From positions 1 to 33,259 of the forward strand of contig JAJPJC010000513.1 in assembly GCA_021324445.1 (NCBI GenBank): DNA of 33,259 nucleotides, given 5' to 3'. The notes beneath the pieces are model-generated. The model was not told the origin of the DNA. It worked only from the letters and a program-made list of their open reading frames with translations, and did no database searches. Positions 1 to 9,533 of the stretch are shown one piece after another (position 1 is the first letter of the stretch; every line of letters begins with the position of its first letter). Origin of the DNA: Isosphaeraceae bacterium (lineage in GTDB: Bacteria > Planctomycetota > Planctomycetia > Isosphaerales > Isosphaeraceae). The translations under genes were made by a program, and so were the position numbers.

Positions 1-804
1 GAAGCCCGAGACCAGCCGGTGGGTCGGCAGGATCAACAGACCCGGATCGCTCATGCCGACGAGCATCATCAGGCAGAAGTTCGACGGGTCGTCGGGACTG
101 GAGGACTGGCCGGCGCTCGCTCGCTCGTCGCGATATTTCAACCCGGTCTCGTACCGGTGGTGGCCGTCGGCGATGAAAACCGGCTTGGGGGCCATGAGCC
201 CCCGGACGGCGGTGTGCGCCTCGGGGTCGGTCATGACCCAGAGCCGGTTCTCGACCCCCAGGTGGTCGGTTGCCACCAGCGGGGTGCGGTCGCGCAGGCC
301 GGCCTCGATCGCATGCAGGACCTCCCCACCGGGGTCGGGATACAGGCCGAAGACCGGGCTGAGATTGAACCCGGTCGCATGATAGAGGGCCAGCCGGTCG
401 GCCTTGGGTCCGGAGAGGGTCTGCTCGTGGGGGTAGATCCGGCCCTGGCCGAAGGGCTCCAGCCGCACCCGGGCCAGGAACCCGCGGCGGGTGTGGACCG
501 TCCCCTCGACCGGAAACGTCTGCTCGTAGACGTACAGGGCAGGGCGGTCCTCCTCACGGAGGATTCCCTGCCGCAGCCAATCCCGCAGGAACCGGGCGGC
601 CCGAGCGTACCGGGCCTGGGGTTCCGCGTCGCCGGGCTCCGCCCGGTTCAGCTCCAGTCGGATGATGTTGTACGGACTGGCCTGGTAGAGCCGGTCCTGC
701 AAGGCCGGGTCGATCACATCATAGGGCGGGGCGACCACGTCCGAGAGCGTGCCCACCCGGGCGACGTCGTAGCGGACCCCACGCAACGGACTCACGTCGG
801 GCAT
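1..804 (-). CDS. DUF1015 family protein, C-terminus cut by window edge
   Basis: The 268 visible residues (MPDVSPLRGVRYD...) match the DUF1015 family, a conserved bacterial family without a firmly established biochemical role. Seen directly: the N-terminal V-V-A-P-P-Y-D-V-I motif, an I-Y-P-H-E-Q-T segment and the strongly conserved I-A-D-G-H-H-R-Y-E-T segment near residues 205-215, which are hallmarks of the family. The family is usually over 400 residues, so roughly the last third lies beyond base 1. The ATG at 804 is the first in-frame start with the conserved N-terminus directly behind it; the ribosome binding site is weak. It is read in the same direction as ahcY upstream, but a 197-base gap with a hairpin separates them, so it is probably a separate transcript. 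Family assignment is secure; function is not. Confidence 0.88.
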   Translation of the reverse strand, partial: MPDVSPLRGVRYDVARVGTLSDVVAPPYDVIDPALQDRLYQASPYNIIRLELNRAEPGDAEPQARYARAARFLRDWLRQGILREEDRPALYVYEQTFPVEGTVHTRRGFLARVRLEPFGQGRIYPHEQTLSGPKADRLALYHATGFNLSPVFGLYPDPGGEVLHAIEAGLRDRTPLVATDHLGVENRLWVMTDPEAHTAVRGLMAPKPVFIADGHHRYETGLKYRDERASAGQSSSPDDPSNFCLMMLVGMSDPGLLILPTHRLVSGF

Positions 805-852
805 GGTTCTTCCGTTCAGTCGATCGGAACATCTCGGCCGGATCGGTGATGG

Positions 853-914
853 GTTGGAGTCCCACCTTCAAGCGGAATCCCCGCGCCCGGACCGGCTGAA
901 GCCGGGACTCCAAC
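853..914. terminator. Inverted repeat, probable terminator after ahcY
   Basis: The arms GTTGGAGTCCC..CTTCA at 853 and TGAAG..GGGACTCCAAC ending at 914 are complementary apart from a few bases and enclose about 15 bases. The element sits between the stop of ahcY (1002) and the start of the DUF1015 gene (804), both on the minus strand. The word GTTGGAGTCCC is of the kind dispersed in planctomycete intergenic regions. A terminator role is inferred; there is no long U-tract. Confidence 0.5.
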
Positions 915-1001
915 CGGCCCGGGGAAGAGGAACAGGATACTGGAAGGCGGCCCACTTTTCGAGCCGCCTCCCGAGCCGCGCGCTTCAGTTTGCCGACCGA
1001 C

Positions 1002-2354
<1,353 letters not shown>

Positions 2355-2378
2355 GTCAAATCCTCCTCATCAGGGTAG

Positions 2379-2472
2379 GTCAGGCTGTCCAGCCTGACGC
2401 GGAAGAGAGTCATCAGGGTAGGTCGGGGCTGTCCAGCCTGACTCTCTTCCGCGTCAGGCTGGACAGCCTGAC
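2379..2472. repeat. Perfect 34-bp inverted repeat in the ahcY leader
   Basis: The bases 2379-2412 are the exact reverse complement of 2439-2472, with a 26-base loop. Each arm itself contains the palindrome GTCAGGCTGTCCAGCCTGAC followed by GCGGAAGAGAGTCA, and the flanking word TCATCAGGGTAGGTC occurs twice (about 2368 and 2411). A related half-copy (GTCAGGCTGGAAGCCTGGCC) follows at about 2502-2523 and supplies the stop codon of the neighbouring gene. The structure begins about 12 bases upstream of the ahcY ribosome binding site and downstream of the small gene at 2522-2920. It may be a terminator, a dispersed repeat with hairpin-forming RNA, or both. Confidence 0.9.
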
Positions 2473-2521
2473 CGACTACGGAAGAGTAGGACACGGAGGA
2501 GAGTCAGGCTGGAAGCCTGGC

Positions 2522-2920
2522 CTACGGCAGCGGCAGCAATCGCAACGTCTTGCGACGCTCCCAGTCCATCCAGTCCAGCGGTCCCGGCTCCGGCTGAGGC
2601 GCCAGGCTCGACAGCAGTTGCAGCGTCTTGCGACGCTCCCAGTCCATCCAATCCGAGGGCCGCGACTCGGGCTGGGCCGTCGCGGCCGTCCGTAACAGGT
2701 TCGAAAGCGCCAGCCCATGGGCACGGGCCTGCGTCGGCGCCTTGCCGACATAACGGGCGACCAGGGCCTCGAACCGGTCCCAGTCGCCCCGGGACATCGC
2801 CACGCGCAGCGACTTGCTGGCCCACTCCTCCGGCAAGGGAGGATGCAACGGTCGCAGCCCGCGCTCCTGCCCGGGACCGCGGCGACGGCCCAACCGATCG
2901 CGCCGCATGGATCGGCTCAC
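2522..2920 (-). CDS. Small hypothetical protein with duplicated DWMDWERRKTL motif
   Basis: I do not recognise this 132-residue protein. The central part (R-V-A-M-S-R-G-D-W-D-R-F-E-A-L-V-A-R-Y, about residues 39-57) looks like a real helical domain. The C-terminal part carries two near-identical copies of D-W-M-D-W-E-R-R-K-T-L-(Q/R)-L-L about 26 residues apart, mirrored by a 35-bp DNA duplication at 2542-2576 and 2620-2654 with two differences. The N-terminus is very basic (MSRSMRRDRLGRRRG). A GTG at 2920 is chosen because AAGAGGGGG lies just upstream; an ATG at 2908 is the alternative. The TAG stop falls in a copy of the dispersed GTAGG..AGGCT repeat, so the end of the frame may have been set by repeat insertion. 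No function is proposed. Confidence 0.6.
   Translation of the reverse strand: MSRSMRRDRLGRRRGPGQERGLRPLHPPLPEEWASKSLRVAMSRGDWDRFEALVARYVGKAPTQARAHGLALSNLLRTAATAQPESRPSDWMDWERRKTLQLLSSLAPQPEPGPLDWMDWERRKTLRLLPLP
2542..2654. repeat. 35-bp direct duplication inside the small gene
   Basis: The copies are 2542-2576 and 2620-2654, both reading GC(A)RCGTCTTGCGACGCTCCC followed by AGTCCATCCARTCC. They differ at two positions and encode the duplicated D-W-M-D-W-E-R-R-K-T-L motif on the minus strand. Confidence 0.85.
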
Positions 2921-3083
2921 CCCCCTCTTCTAATGTGCCAAGAACCCCCCTCGAGACATCCGACGATCGCAGGGTAACACACGCGCACGTGTGTGTCAAC
3001 CTCGGTTTTTTTCCCCCGGTCAGCGCCCGACCTGGCGGTTGTGACGCCGGGGGAACGGAACCGGGGAGCTGTTCGAGACCCGA

Positions 3084-4960
3084 TCAGGGATCGCTCCCCA
3101 GGCCCGCGAAGAGCGGTGCGAGCGACCGCGCGTAGGACCGCCAGCGCCCGACCGAGCTGGTATAGAGTGGTTGGCGGACCTGGGCCACGCTGGTGGTCCG
3201 CACCGGGCGCCGCGCCTTGTGGAACTCCAGGCAGGCCGGATCCCACTCCAGGTTGCACTAGGCCAGGAGCTCCCGCGAGACACGCTCTGGTTCGGAGACC
3301 ATCGCCTCGTAGTCCACCTCGAGCACCGGCACGGGGAGCACCCGCCGCCAGTGGTCCATCACCCGCAGGTACTCGTGGATCCGGGACGTGATGTGTTCCA
3401 TCGCGCAGGCCCAGCGGACCCGAGCGAAGTGGGTCATCCAGCAGGAGAGCGCCACGTCCCGCAAGTCGCGTCGGCAGTGGATCAGCTTGGCGCGCGGGAA
3501 CATCACGGCGAGGAATCCCAGGTAGAGGGTATTCTCCGGCATCTTGTCCACGATCCTGTCCGCCGCGTCGTCCACGGCCTGGAGCGCATCGAGGTGGCGG
3601 CAAGCCAGGTGCAGGACCGCTTGCCGGTCGAGGTGCGGGATGCCGTCCAGGGGTGACCCGGTGGGGTTCGGGCCGGTCGCGGTGGGGATCGCCGCGAAGG
3701 TCTGCCGCACCAGTGGCAGCTCGCCGGCGGCGAAGACCGCGGGTGGCTGGCGAGGACCTGCTCGACCAGCGTGGTGCCCGAGCGGGGCATGCCGACGACG
3801 AAGACGGGCCGCTCCGTCTCCAGGCCGGCCCCGTGCAAGCGGGTGAAGAACTCGGGCGAGAAGGCGGCGAGCAGGCGGTCGACGAACCTGTGGTGAGCCT
3901 CGGGGTCGTAGTCGAGCCCGCGCTGCTGGAGCTGGGCCCGTTGCAGGGCGTTGGCCTGGCGGGTCAGCTCGGCGGCGCGGTCGAACTGGCCGCGGGCGTC
4001 GACCGCCTGCGCCAGGCCGAAGAGCAGCGGCCCGCGCTGCTCCGGGGGCAGCCCGGGGCCCGAAAGCAGGTCCTCGATTGCGGCCCGGTCGGCCTCGGGA
4101 AGCCGACCGCGCAGCCGGGTCGCCAACCGGGCCAGGGCGCCAGCGTGCCGCGGGTCATGCCGCAAGGCCGCGCGGAGCGAGGCCACGGCTTGCTCCAGGT
4201 CGCCGAGCTCCTCGAGGACGCCGCCGAGGTTGGCGTGGGCGGCGGCCAGGTTGGGTTGGAATCGGATGGCCGCGCGGAAGCAGTCCGCCGCCTCGTCGAG
4301 CCGGCCGAGCACGTACAGGATGTTGCCCAGCTTGACGCGGGCCATCGCGGAGTCGGGGCGGAGCCGCACGGCCTCCTGGCCGTGCTCCAGTGCCTCCTCC
4401 GGCTGGCCCAGTTCCAGCAGCAACGCCCCGAGATTGTTCCGGGCCTCCGCTGACGCGGGGTCCAGCCGCACGGCCGCGCGGAACTGGTCCAGCGCGGCCA
4501 GCGGCTCGCCCTTGAGCCGCAGCGCATTACCCAGGTTGTTGCGGGCCGCGGCGAAGGCGGGGTCGAGCCGGACCGCCTCCTGGAAGTGGCCCAGCGCGGC
4601 GTCGACCGCGCCGCGGGCCATCAGGGTCGACCCGAGGTTGCAGTGGACTCGGGGGCTCTTGGGCTCCAGCCGCAGCGCGGTCCGGCAGCAGGCGAGGACA
4701 CGGTCGAAATCGCCGAGGGCCCAGTACGCCTCGGCGAGATTGGCGTGGTAGGTTGCCTCGGTGGGCCGGACGGCCACCGCCCGGCCGATCATCGCGGCCG
4801 CTCGACCCGGGTCGCCACGCTGGAGGGCCACCAGGCCCAGGAGGTGGAGGGCCTCCGGGTTGTCGGGATCCTCCGCCAGGGCCGCCGCGTAGCCTTGGGC
4901 GGCCCGATCGAGCCGGCCACGGCGGTGGTGTTCCAGGGCCTCGTTCAGGTCGACGGGCAT
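3084..4960 (-). pseudogene. TPR-sulfotransferase, broken by a frameshift and an in-frame stop
   Basis: The first ~300 residues are tandem tetratricopeptide repeats with typical L-x-x-G-x-x-A-x-x-x-x-x-P spacing, and then a sulfotransferase domain begins (F-V-V-G-M-P-R-S-G-T-T-L-V-E-Q, the PAPS 5'-phosphosulfate loop, near residue 390-404). After L-A-S-H-P-R the frame is lost at about base 3738. The family continuation V-F-A-A-G-E-L-P-L-V is found in another frame, and runs through K-M-P-E-N-T-L-Y-L-G-F and the R-D-L-R-D-V-A-L-S-C 3'-phosphate motif. A TAG at 3258-3260 interrupts that frame, yet homologous sequence (C-N-L-E-W-D-P-A-C-L, S-S-V-G-R-W-R-S-Y) continues to TGA at 3084-3086. Two separate lesions argue for a decayed gene, although sequencing error in a draft assembly could explain each. 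The ATG at 4960 has GGAG six bases upstream; a GTG at 4969 is possible. It is divergent from efpL. Confidence 0.85.
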
Positions 4961-5160
4961 GGTCTCCACTCGTTCACCAGGGAGCGTCCCGGCCAGGCCA
5001 CGTTATCCTACACGCCGGCCAGCAGTCGCTGCCAGGACGCCCGGCCGAGGTTTTGACCGCCGGCCGTGGCCGCCGGTAAGATCGATGGGGTGGGTCGCCG
5101 GGGTTGGGTTGGCAACGCGCATCGAGACCAGGCCGAACGAGCCGAGAAGGGACGGACGTC

Positions 5161-5730
5161 GTGGTTCCCGCCAAGGACTTCAAGCGCCGGATGGTGGTCG
5201 AGATCGACGGCACGCCGCACATGATCGAGCAGATCCAGGTCCAGACGCCGTCGGCCCGTGGCGCGGCCACGCTGTACAAGATCAAGGCGCGCAACCTCAA
5301 GACCCAGGCCCGGGTCGAGAAGAGCTACCGGGGAACCGATGCGCTGAATGAGTCGAGCTTCGAGCGCCGGCCGATCCAGTACCTGTACCGCGACGCTGAT
5401 GAGCTCCACTTCATGGACTCGGATAACTACAACCAGTTCGCGATCTCGGCCGAGGAGCTGCGCGACCAGGTGCTGTTCATGACCGAGAACATGGAGGGCG
5501 TCCAGGCGCTGGTCGTGGACGACGAGGTGATCGCCATCGAGCTGCCCGACACGGTCGAGCTGCCGATTGTCGAGACAACTCCGGGCGTGCGGGGCAACTC
5601 AGCGACCGGCCGGACCAAGCCCGCCACCCTCTCCACCGGATTCGTGGTCCAGGTCCCCGAGCACCTCGACCAGGGGACGGTCATCCGGGTCGACACCCGC
5701 ACCGGCGAGTACCTCGGCCGGGCGGGATGA
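5161..5730 (+). CDS. efpL: Elongation factor P-like protein, YeiP/EfpL type
   Basis: EF-P relatives bind the ribosome between P and E sites and relieve stalling at proline-rich stretches. This 189-residue protein has the three-domain layout (KOW-like N-domain, OB domain, C-terminal OB domain). The loop that contacts the tRNA reads Q-T-P-S-A-R-G-A-A-T-L-Y-K, which is the YeiP/EfpL signature and places Arg, not a modifiable Lys, at the tip; classical EF-P has P-G-K-G there. The end, A-T-L-S-T-G-F-V-V-Q-V-P-E and R-T-G-E-Y-L-G-R-A, also fits YeiP. Length equals the family. The start is a GTG at 5161, about 9 bases after AAGGGA, and matches the family N-terminus; upstream in-frame codons back to 5104 are not conserved-looking. 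It is divergent from the TPR-sulfotransferase and convergent with htrA. Confidence 0.9.
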   Translation: MVPAKDFKRRMVVEIDGTPHMIEQIQVQTPSARGAATLYKIKARNLKTQARVEKSYRGTDALNESSFERRPIQYLYRDADELHFMDSDNYNQFAISAEELRDQVLFMTENMEGVQALVVDDEVIAIELPDTVELPIVETTPGVRGNSATGRTKPATLSTGFVVQVPEHLDQGTVIRVDTRTGEYLGRAG

Positions 5731-5766
5731 GGCCGAACGTGGGTCGGGCCTTCCAGCCTGAGAAGA

Positions 5767-7272
5767 TCACGGCTGCCGCTTCTCGCGCTCACCGCCGATG
5801 AGGACAGGGCCGACCCGGCCGTCGGCGAACTGGACGAACAGGGGTAGGCCGCCCCGGGGGTCGAGCTTGCGGACTGCGCCCTCGAACTGGACCACGGTTC
5901 CGACCGGCTCGCGGCCGACTGCCACGATCCGCATCCCGGGGCGCAGGCCGGCCTGGAAGGCGGGGCTGCCGGGGATGACCCGGTCGACCTCGATGGTCGC
6001 GCCGCTGTTGTCGGGGGGGGTGGGGCCGGGGCGGACGCTGAATCCCAGCGCGGTCAGGACTTCCGGCGCTGGGGGGAGTTCCTCGATCGTCACGTTCACC
6101 GTCTGAGGCTTCCCTTCGCGGTAGAACGTCACGGGGACCTGCGCGCCGACGTCCAGACCCGCGGTGACGTTCCGCAGGTCAGCCCGGTCCACCACCTCGT
6201 GCTTGGCCACGTTCACGATCACGTCGCCGGGCTTGATTCCCGCGCGCTGCGCCGGACCGCCCGGTTGGACATCGACCACCAGGGCGCCGCGGTTGTTCGG
6301 CAGGCCGAGATTGCGCGCCAGCGCCGCGTTCAGCTCCTGGGGCAGGAGCCGGACCCCCAGGTAGCCGCGCACGACCTTACCTTCCTTGATCAGGCTGTCG
6401 ACCACCCGGCGCGCCAGTGCCGCGGGAATTGCCAGGCCGATCCCCTCGTACCACCCGGTCTTGCTGATGATCGCCGTGTTGATGCCGACCACCTTGCCCG
6501 AGAGGTCGATCAAGGGGCCACCTGAGTTCCCCGGATTGATCGCGGCGTCGGTCTGGATGTACGACTCATACTCGGTAAGCTGCACGTCGTTCCGCTCGGT
6601 GGCCGAGACGATGCCGGCGGTGACGGAATGGTCGAAGCCGAGCGGGCTGCCGATGGCCAGCACCCAGTCACCGTTGTCCAGCTTGCTGGAGTCCCCCCAC
6701 TCGGCCTGAACCTTCAATTCCGCCTTGACCTGGAGGACGGCCAGGTCGGTCTTGGGGTCGGCGCCGAGCAACCGGGCCGGGACCTCGTCACCGGGCCCCA
6801 GCCGGACCATGATCCGCTCCGCATCCTTGACGACATGGTTGTTCGTGACGATGTATCCCTTGGTTTTGTCGATGATCAGACCCGAGCCCAGCTCGGTGGG
6901 GCGGAGCCCGGGCGCCATCCGGTTGCCGCCCAGCGGCATCCCTTGGAACCCCTCGCCGCCGTGCAGCACTTTGTAGGACTGCACGTTGACGACCGCGGGC
7001 GAGACGGCGGTGGTGGCAAGGCGGAACAGCGCGGAGGCGCGACCGACGATCCCCGCCTCGTCCAGCTTGGCGAGGGCTTCCGACGCGGCCTGGGCGCGCC
7101 CGGCCTCATAGGCGTAGCCGGCCCGCTTGGCGACATAAGGGATGCCGTAGACCAGCAGTGCGGCCACACACAGGACGAAGAGAACCAGCAGGAAGCCCCG
7201 CCGCACCGGCGGGGTCGTCGGGCGGGGTGGGGGCTCCTCGAAGCCGAAATCCTGGGGGTTGAACGAGGCCAT
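5767..7272 (-). CDS. htrA: Membrane-anchored HtrA/Deg serine protease with two PDZ domains
   Basis: Envelope quality-control protease of the trypsin-like S1C family. Of 501 residues, 1-25 are a Pro-rich cytoplasmic segment, 26-46 a single transmembrane helix, and about 85-295 the protease domain with the catalytic triad visible: His146 (T-N-N-H-V-V), Asp176 (K-T-D-L-A-V) and Ser250 (N-P-G-N-S-G-G-P). PDZ1 spans about 300-395 (G-Y-L-G-V-R start, A-G-I-K-P-G-D) and PDZ2 about 405-490 (A-G-L-R-P-G-M). The architecture is DegS/HtrA-like with an uncleaved anchor, so the active site should face the periplasm or paryphoplasm. The ATG at 7272 has GGAG five bases upstream. It converges on efpL with only 36 bases between the stops, and is divergent from asnB. 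Confidence 0.95.
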   Translation of the reverse strand: MASFNPQDFGFEEPPPRPTTPPVRRGFLLVLFVLCVAALLVYGIPYVAKRAGYAYEAGRAQAASEALAKLDEAGIVGRASALFRLATTAVSPAVVNVQSYKVLHGGEGFQGMPLGGNRMAPGLRPTELGSGLIIDKTKGYIVTNNHVVKDAERIMVRLGPGDEVPARLLGADPKTDLAVLQVKAELKVQAEWGDSSKLDNGDWVLAIGSPLGFDHSVTAGIVSATERNDVQLTEYESYIQTDAAINPGNSGGPLIDLSGKVVGINTAIISKTGWYEGIGLAIPAALARRVVDSLIKEGKVVRGYLGVRLLPQELNAALARNLGLPNNRGALVVDVQPGGPAQRAGIKPGDVIVNVAKHEVVDRADLRNVTAGLDVGAQVPVTFYREGKPQTVNVTIEELPPAPEVLTALGFSVRPGPTPPDNSGATIEVDRVIPGSPAFQAGLRPGMRIVAVGREPVGTVVQFEGAVRKLDPRGGLPLFVQFADGRVGPVLIGGEREKRQP

Positions 7273-7603
7273 CGGTCTCCAGACTCCTGCGTGCCACGCC
7301 TGCCGGCAAGATCAAGAACGCCACGCCCCTCCTCGGCGAAGAATCCGGTCAATCCGTGTGTGCAGGATCATTGTCGGAAGTCGCGGAGGCGAAATCAATC
7401 GGTCGCGGTGGTCCGTGGTCGGGACGCCCGCTGCGCGGGCTCAGTGGTCCGTAGTCAGTGGTCAGTGGATTGAGGAAAACGGGGAAGTCTCCCCTGGGGC
7501 TTTTCGGGGTTGTTCAGTAAAACTGAAGGATTGACCATTCGCCTGGAATTCCCGTGCCAGTCTCGTTCTGACCACTGACCACTCACCACTGACTACTGAA
7601 AAA
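7273..7603. other. Divergent htrA/asnB intergenic region
   Basis: These 331 bases hold no convincing gene. They contain a short hairpin GCCCGC-TGC-GCGGGC (near 7427-7441) and a long imperfect inverted repeat (7441-7599). Promoters for both htrA and asnB must lie here, but I cannot assign -35/-10 boxes with confidence. Confidence 0.6.
7441..7599. repeat. AGTGGTC-family inverted repeat abutting asnB
   Basis: The left arm at 7441-7468 (TCAGTGGTCC then GTAGTCAGTGGTCAGTGG) is complementary at about 24 of 28 positions to the right arm at 7572-7599, built from CTGACCACT words. The right arm ends four bases before the asnB start. Similar words recur near 10098-10130 and 28660-28700, so this is a dispersed repeat family. 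Confidence 0.75.
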
Positions 7604-9490
7604 ATGTGCGGCATCGCCGGATTCGTGAACCGACTGGGCCACGGGGCCGACCGCGGGATCGTGGAGCGGATGACGGCCACGCTGAGCCATCGCGGGCCCG
7701 ACGGCGTCGGTTATCACTGCGACGGGCCGGTCGCGCTGGGGCATCGCCGGCTCTCGATCATCGACGTCGACGGCGGCGCCCAGCCGATGACCAACGAGGA
7801 CGGCTCGATCTGGGTCAGCTACAACGGCGAGCTCTACAACGAGTTCGAGTTGAGGCGCGAGCTGGAGGCCAAGGGGCATCGCTACCGCACGGTCTCGGAC
7901 ACCGAGAGCCTGGTCCATCTCTACGAGGAAGAGGGGATCGATTTCGTCCGCCGGCTCAACGGCATGTTCGCACTGGCGCTATGGGACCGGAACCGGAACC
8001 GGCTGGTCCTGGCCCGGGACCGCATGGGCCAGAAGCCGCTGTTCTACGGCAGGCTGCCCGGCGGCGGCCTGGCCTTCGGATCGGAGCCCAAGGCCGTGCT
8101 GAGCCACCCGGAGATCGGCCGGGCGCTGGACCTTGGCGGGCTGGCCCGCTACCTCTTTTATGAATATGTGCCGGCTCCCCACTCGATCTGGCAGTCGTTG
8201 CGCAAGCTGCCCCGCGCGCATGTCCTGGCGTGGGAGTCGGGCACGATCCAGGTGCGGCGGTACTGGGAGTCGCCGCGTCCCGGGACCGCGGCGCTGGACT
8301 TCGACGCCACGGCCGAGGTCTTCTGGGATGGGCTGAGGGCCGCGGTGGCGCGCCATCGCCGCTCGGACGTGCCCCTGGGGGTGTTTCTCTCGGGCGGGGT
8401 CGATTCGTCGAGCGTCGCCGCCGCGCTGTGCGAGGTCGAGCCGGCGCGGAATGTCCGCACGTTCTCGATCGGCTTCGAGGACCCGAGCTTCGACGAGAGC
8501 CGGCACGCGCGCGCGGTGGCCCAGCACCTGGGTACCGACCACCACGAGCGGACGTTCTCGATCGCGACGGCCTACGAACTCTTGCCCGAGGTCGCGGCCT
8601 GGCTCGACGAGCCGTTCGGCGACGCCTCGATCCTGCCCACCCACCTCCTGAGCCGCTTCGCGCGCACCGAGGTCAAGGTGGTGCTCGGTGGTGACGGCGC
8701 CGACGAGCTGCTGGCCGGCTATCCGACGTTCGCGGCCGAGCGGGCGGCCGGGATCTTCCGCCGGCTGCCGCGGCCGGCCCGGGCGCTGGCCGGCGCCGCG
8801 GTCGGCCGGCTCCCGGTGGATCACCGCAATTTCAGCTTCGATTTCAAGCTGAAGCAGTTCCTCCGGGGCGCGGCCGAGCCGCTTCCGCTGGCCCACCAGC
8901 GCTGGCTGGGCTCCTTCGCCGGCGACGAAGTCGCACGGCTCCTGGTCGACGGCGACCCGATCGGCGTCGAGGCCGAGCACCTCCACCGCGCCGCGGCCCT
9001 CGAGGGCGGCACTGACGCGCTGTCGCGCTCGCTGGCGTTATATCAGGAGACCTATCTGCCCGAGGACATCCTGACCAAGGTCGACCGGGCCAGCATGGCG
9101 TGCAGCCTGGAGGTCCGGGCCCCCTTCCTGGACACCGAGCTGGTCGACCTCATGCAGGCCCTTCCGCCGTCCTTCAAGTACGGGCGCCACCAGACCAAGC
9201 GGCTGCTCAAGCGGGCGGCGGCCGGCCGGCTGCCGGCCGCGATCCTCTCCCGTCCCAAGAAGGGCTTCGGCATCCCGGTGGCCCGCTGGCTGCGCGGACC
9301 CCTTGTCCCCTTGGTGAAGGAACTGCTGGGCCGCGACCGCCTGGAGCGCCAGGGGCTCTTCCACCCGGAGGAGGTCGCCCGCCGCATCGACGAACACCAG
9401 GCCGGCGTCCGCGACCACCGCAAACCCCTCTGGACGCTCCTGATGTTTCAGCTCTGGTACGACCAATGGCTCGGGACCCATCCGCGTTGA
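7604..9490 (+). CDS. asnB: Asparagine synthase (glutamine-hydrolysing)
   Basis: AsnB makes asparagine from aspartate, ATP and glutamine. The 628-residue protein begins M-C-G-I-A-G-F, so Cys2 is the glutaminase nucleophile after Met removal. The class II glutaminase domain covers about 2-160 (S-H-R-G-P-D-G at 28-34, Y-N-G-E-L-Y-N at 73-79). The synthetase domain starts near 235 with the pyrophosphate loop L-S-G-G-V-D-S-S at 262-269, and D-G-A-D-E-L and E-V-R-A-P-F-L-D follow. The start is fixed by the need for Cys2, although no Shine-Dalgarno sequence is visible and a repeat arm ends only 4 bases before the ATG. Homologues of this length occur both in amino-acid metabolism and in polysaccharide/secretion clusters; no such cluster partner is adjacent apart from a glycosyltransferase 1.6 kb downstream. 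Confidence 0.95.
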   Translation: MCGIAGFVNRLGHGADRGIVERMTATLSHRGPDGVGYHCDGPVALGHRRLSIIDVDGGAQPMTNEDGSIWVSYNGELYNEFELRRELEAKGHRYRTVSDTESLVHLYEEEGIDFVRRLNGMFALALWDRNRNRLVLARDRMGQKPLFYGRLPGGGLAFGSEPKAVLSHPEIGRALDLGGLARYLFYEYVPAPHSIWQSLRKLPRAHVLAWESGTIQVRRYWESPRPGTAALDFDATAEVFWDGLRAAVARHRRSDVPLGVFLSGGVDSSSVAAALCEVEPARNVRTFSIGFEDPSFDESRHARAVAQHLGTDHHERTFSIATAYELLPEVAAWLDEPFGDASILPTHLLSRFARTEVKVVLGGDGADELLAGYPTFAAERAAGIFRRLPRPARALAGAAVGRLPVDHRNFSFDFKLKQFLRGAAEPLPLAHQRWLGSFAGDEVARLLVDGDPIGVEAEHLHRAAALEGGTDALSRSLALYQETYLPEDILTKVDRASMACSLEVRAPFLDTELVDLMQALPPSFKYGRHQTKRLLKRAAAGRLPAAILSRPKKGFGIPVARWLRGPLVPLVKELLGRDRLERQGLFHPEEVARRIDEHQAGVRDHRKPLWTLLMFQLWYDQWLGTHPR

Positions 9491-9533
9491 GACGGGGGTT
9501 CGGGGTGAGTCTGGTTTCCTCGGGGGAGTGCCC

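Noticed and set aside
19..849. 276-codon plus-strand frame at the left end
   Set aside because: It is antisense to the DUF1015 gene, whose family motifs are clear on the minus strand.
2355..2378. SAH riboswitch upstream of ahcY
   Set aside because: The leader is filled by the 34-bp inverted repeat and I see no sequence resembling the conserved SAH-aptamer core; a covariance-model search would decide.
2454..2999. Alternative 181-codon minus-strand frame over the small duplicated gene
   Set aside because: It reads Ala/Gly-rich sequence in a shifted frame and through the repeat; the other frame has a better helical domain and a ribosome site.
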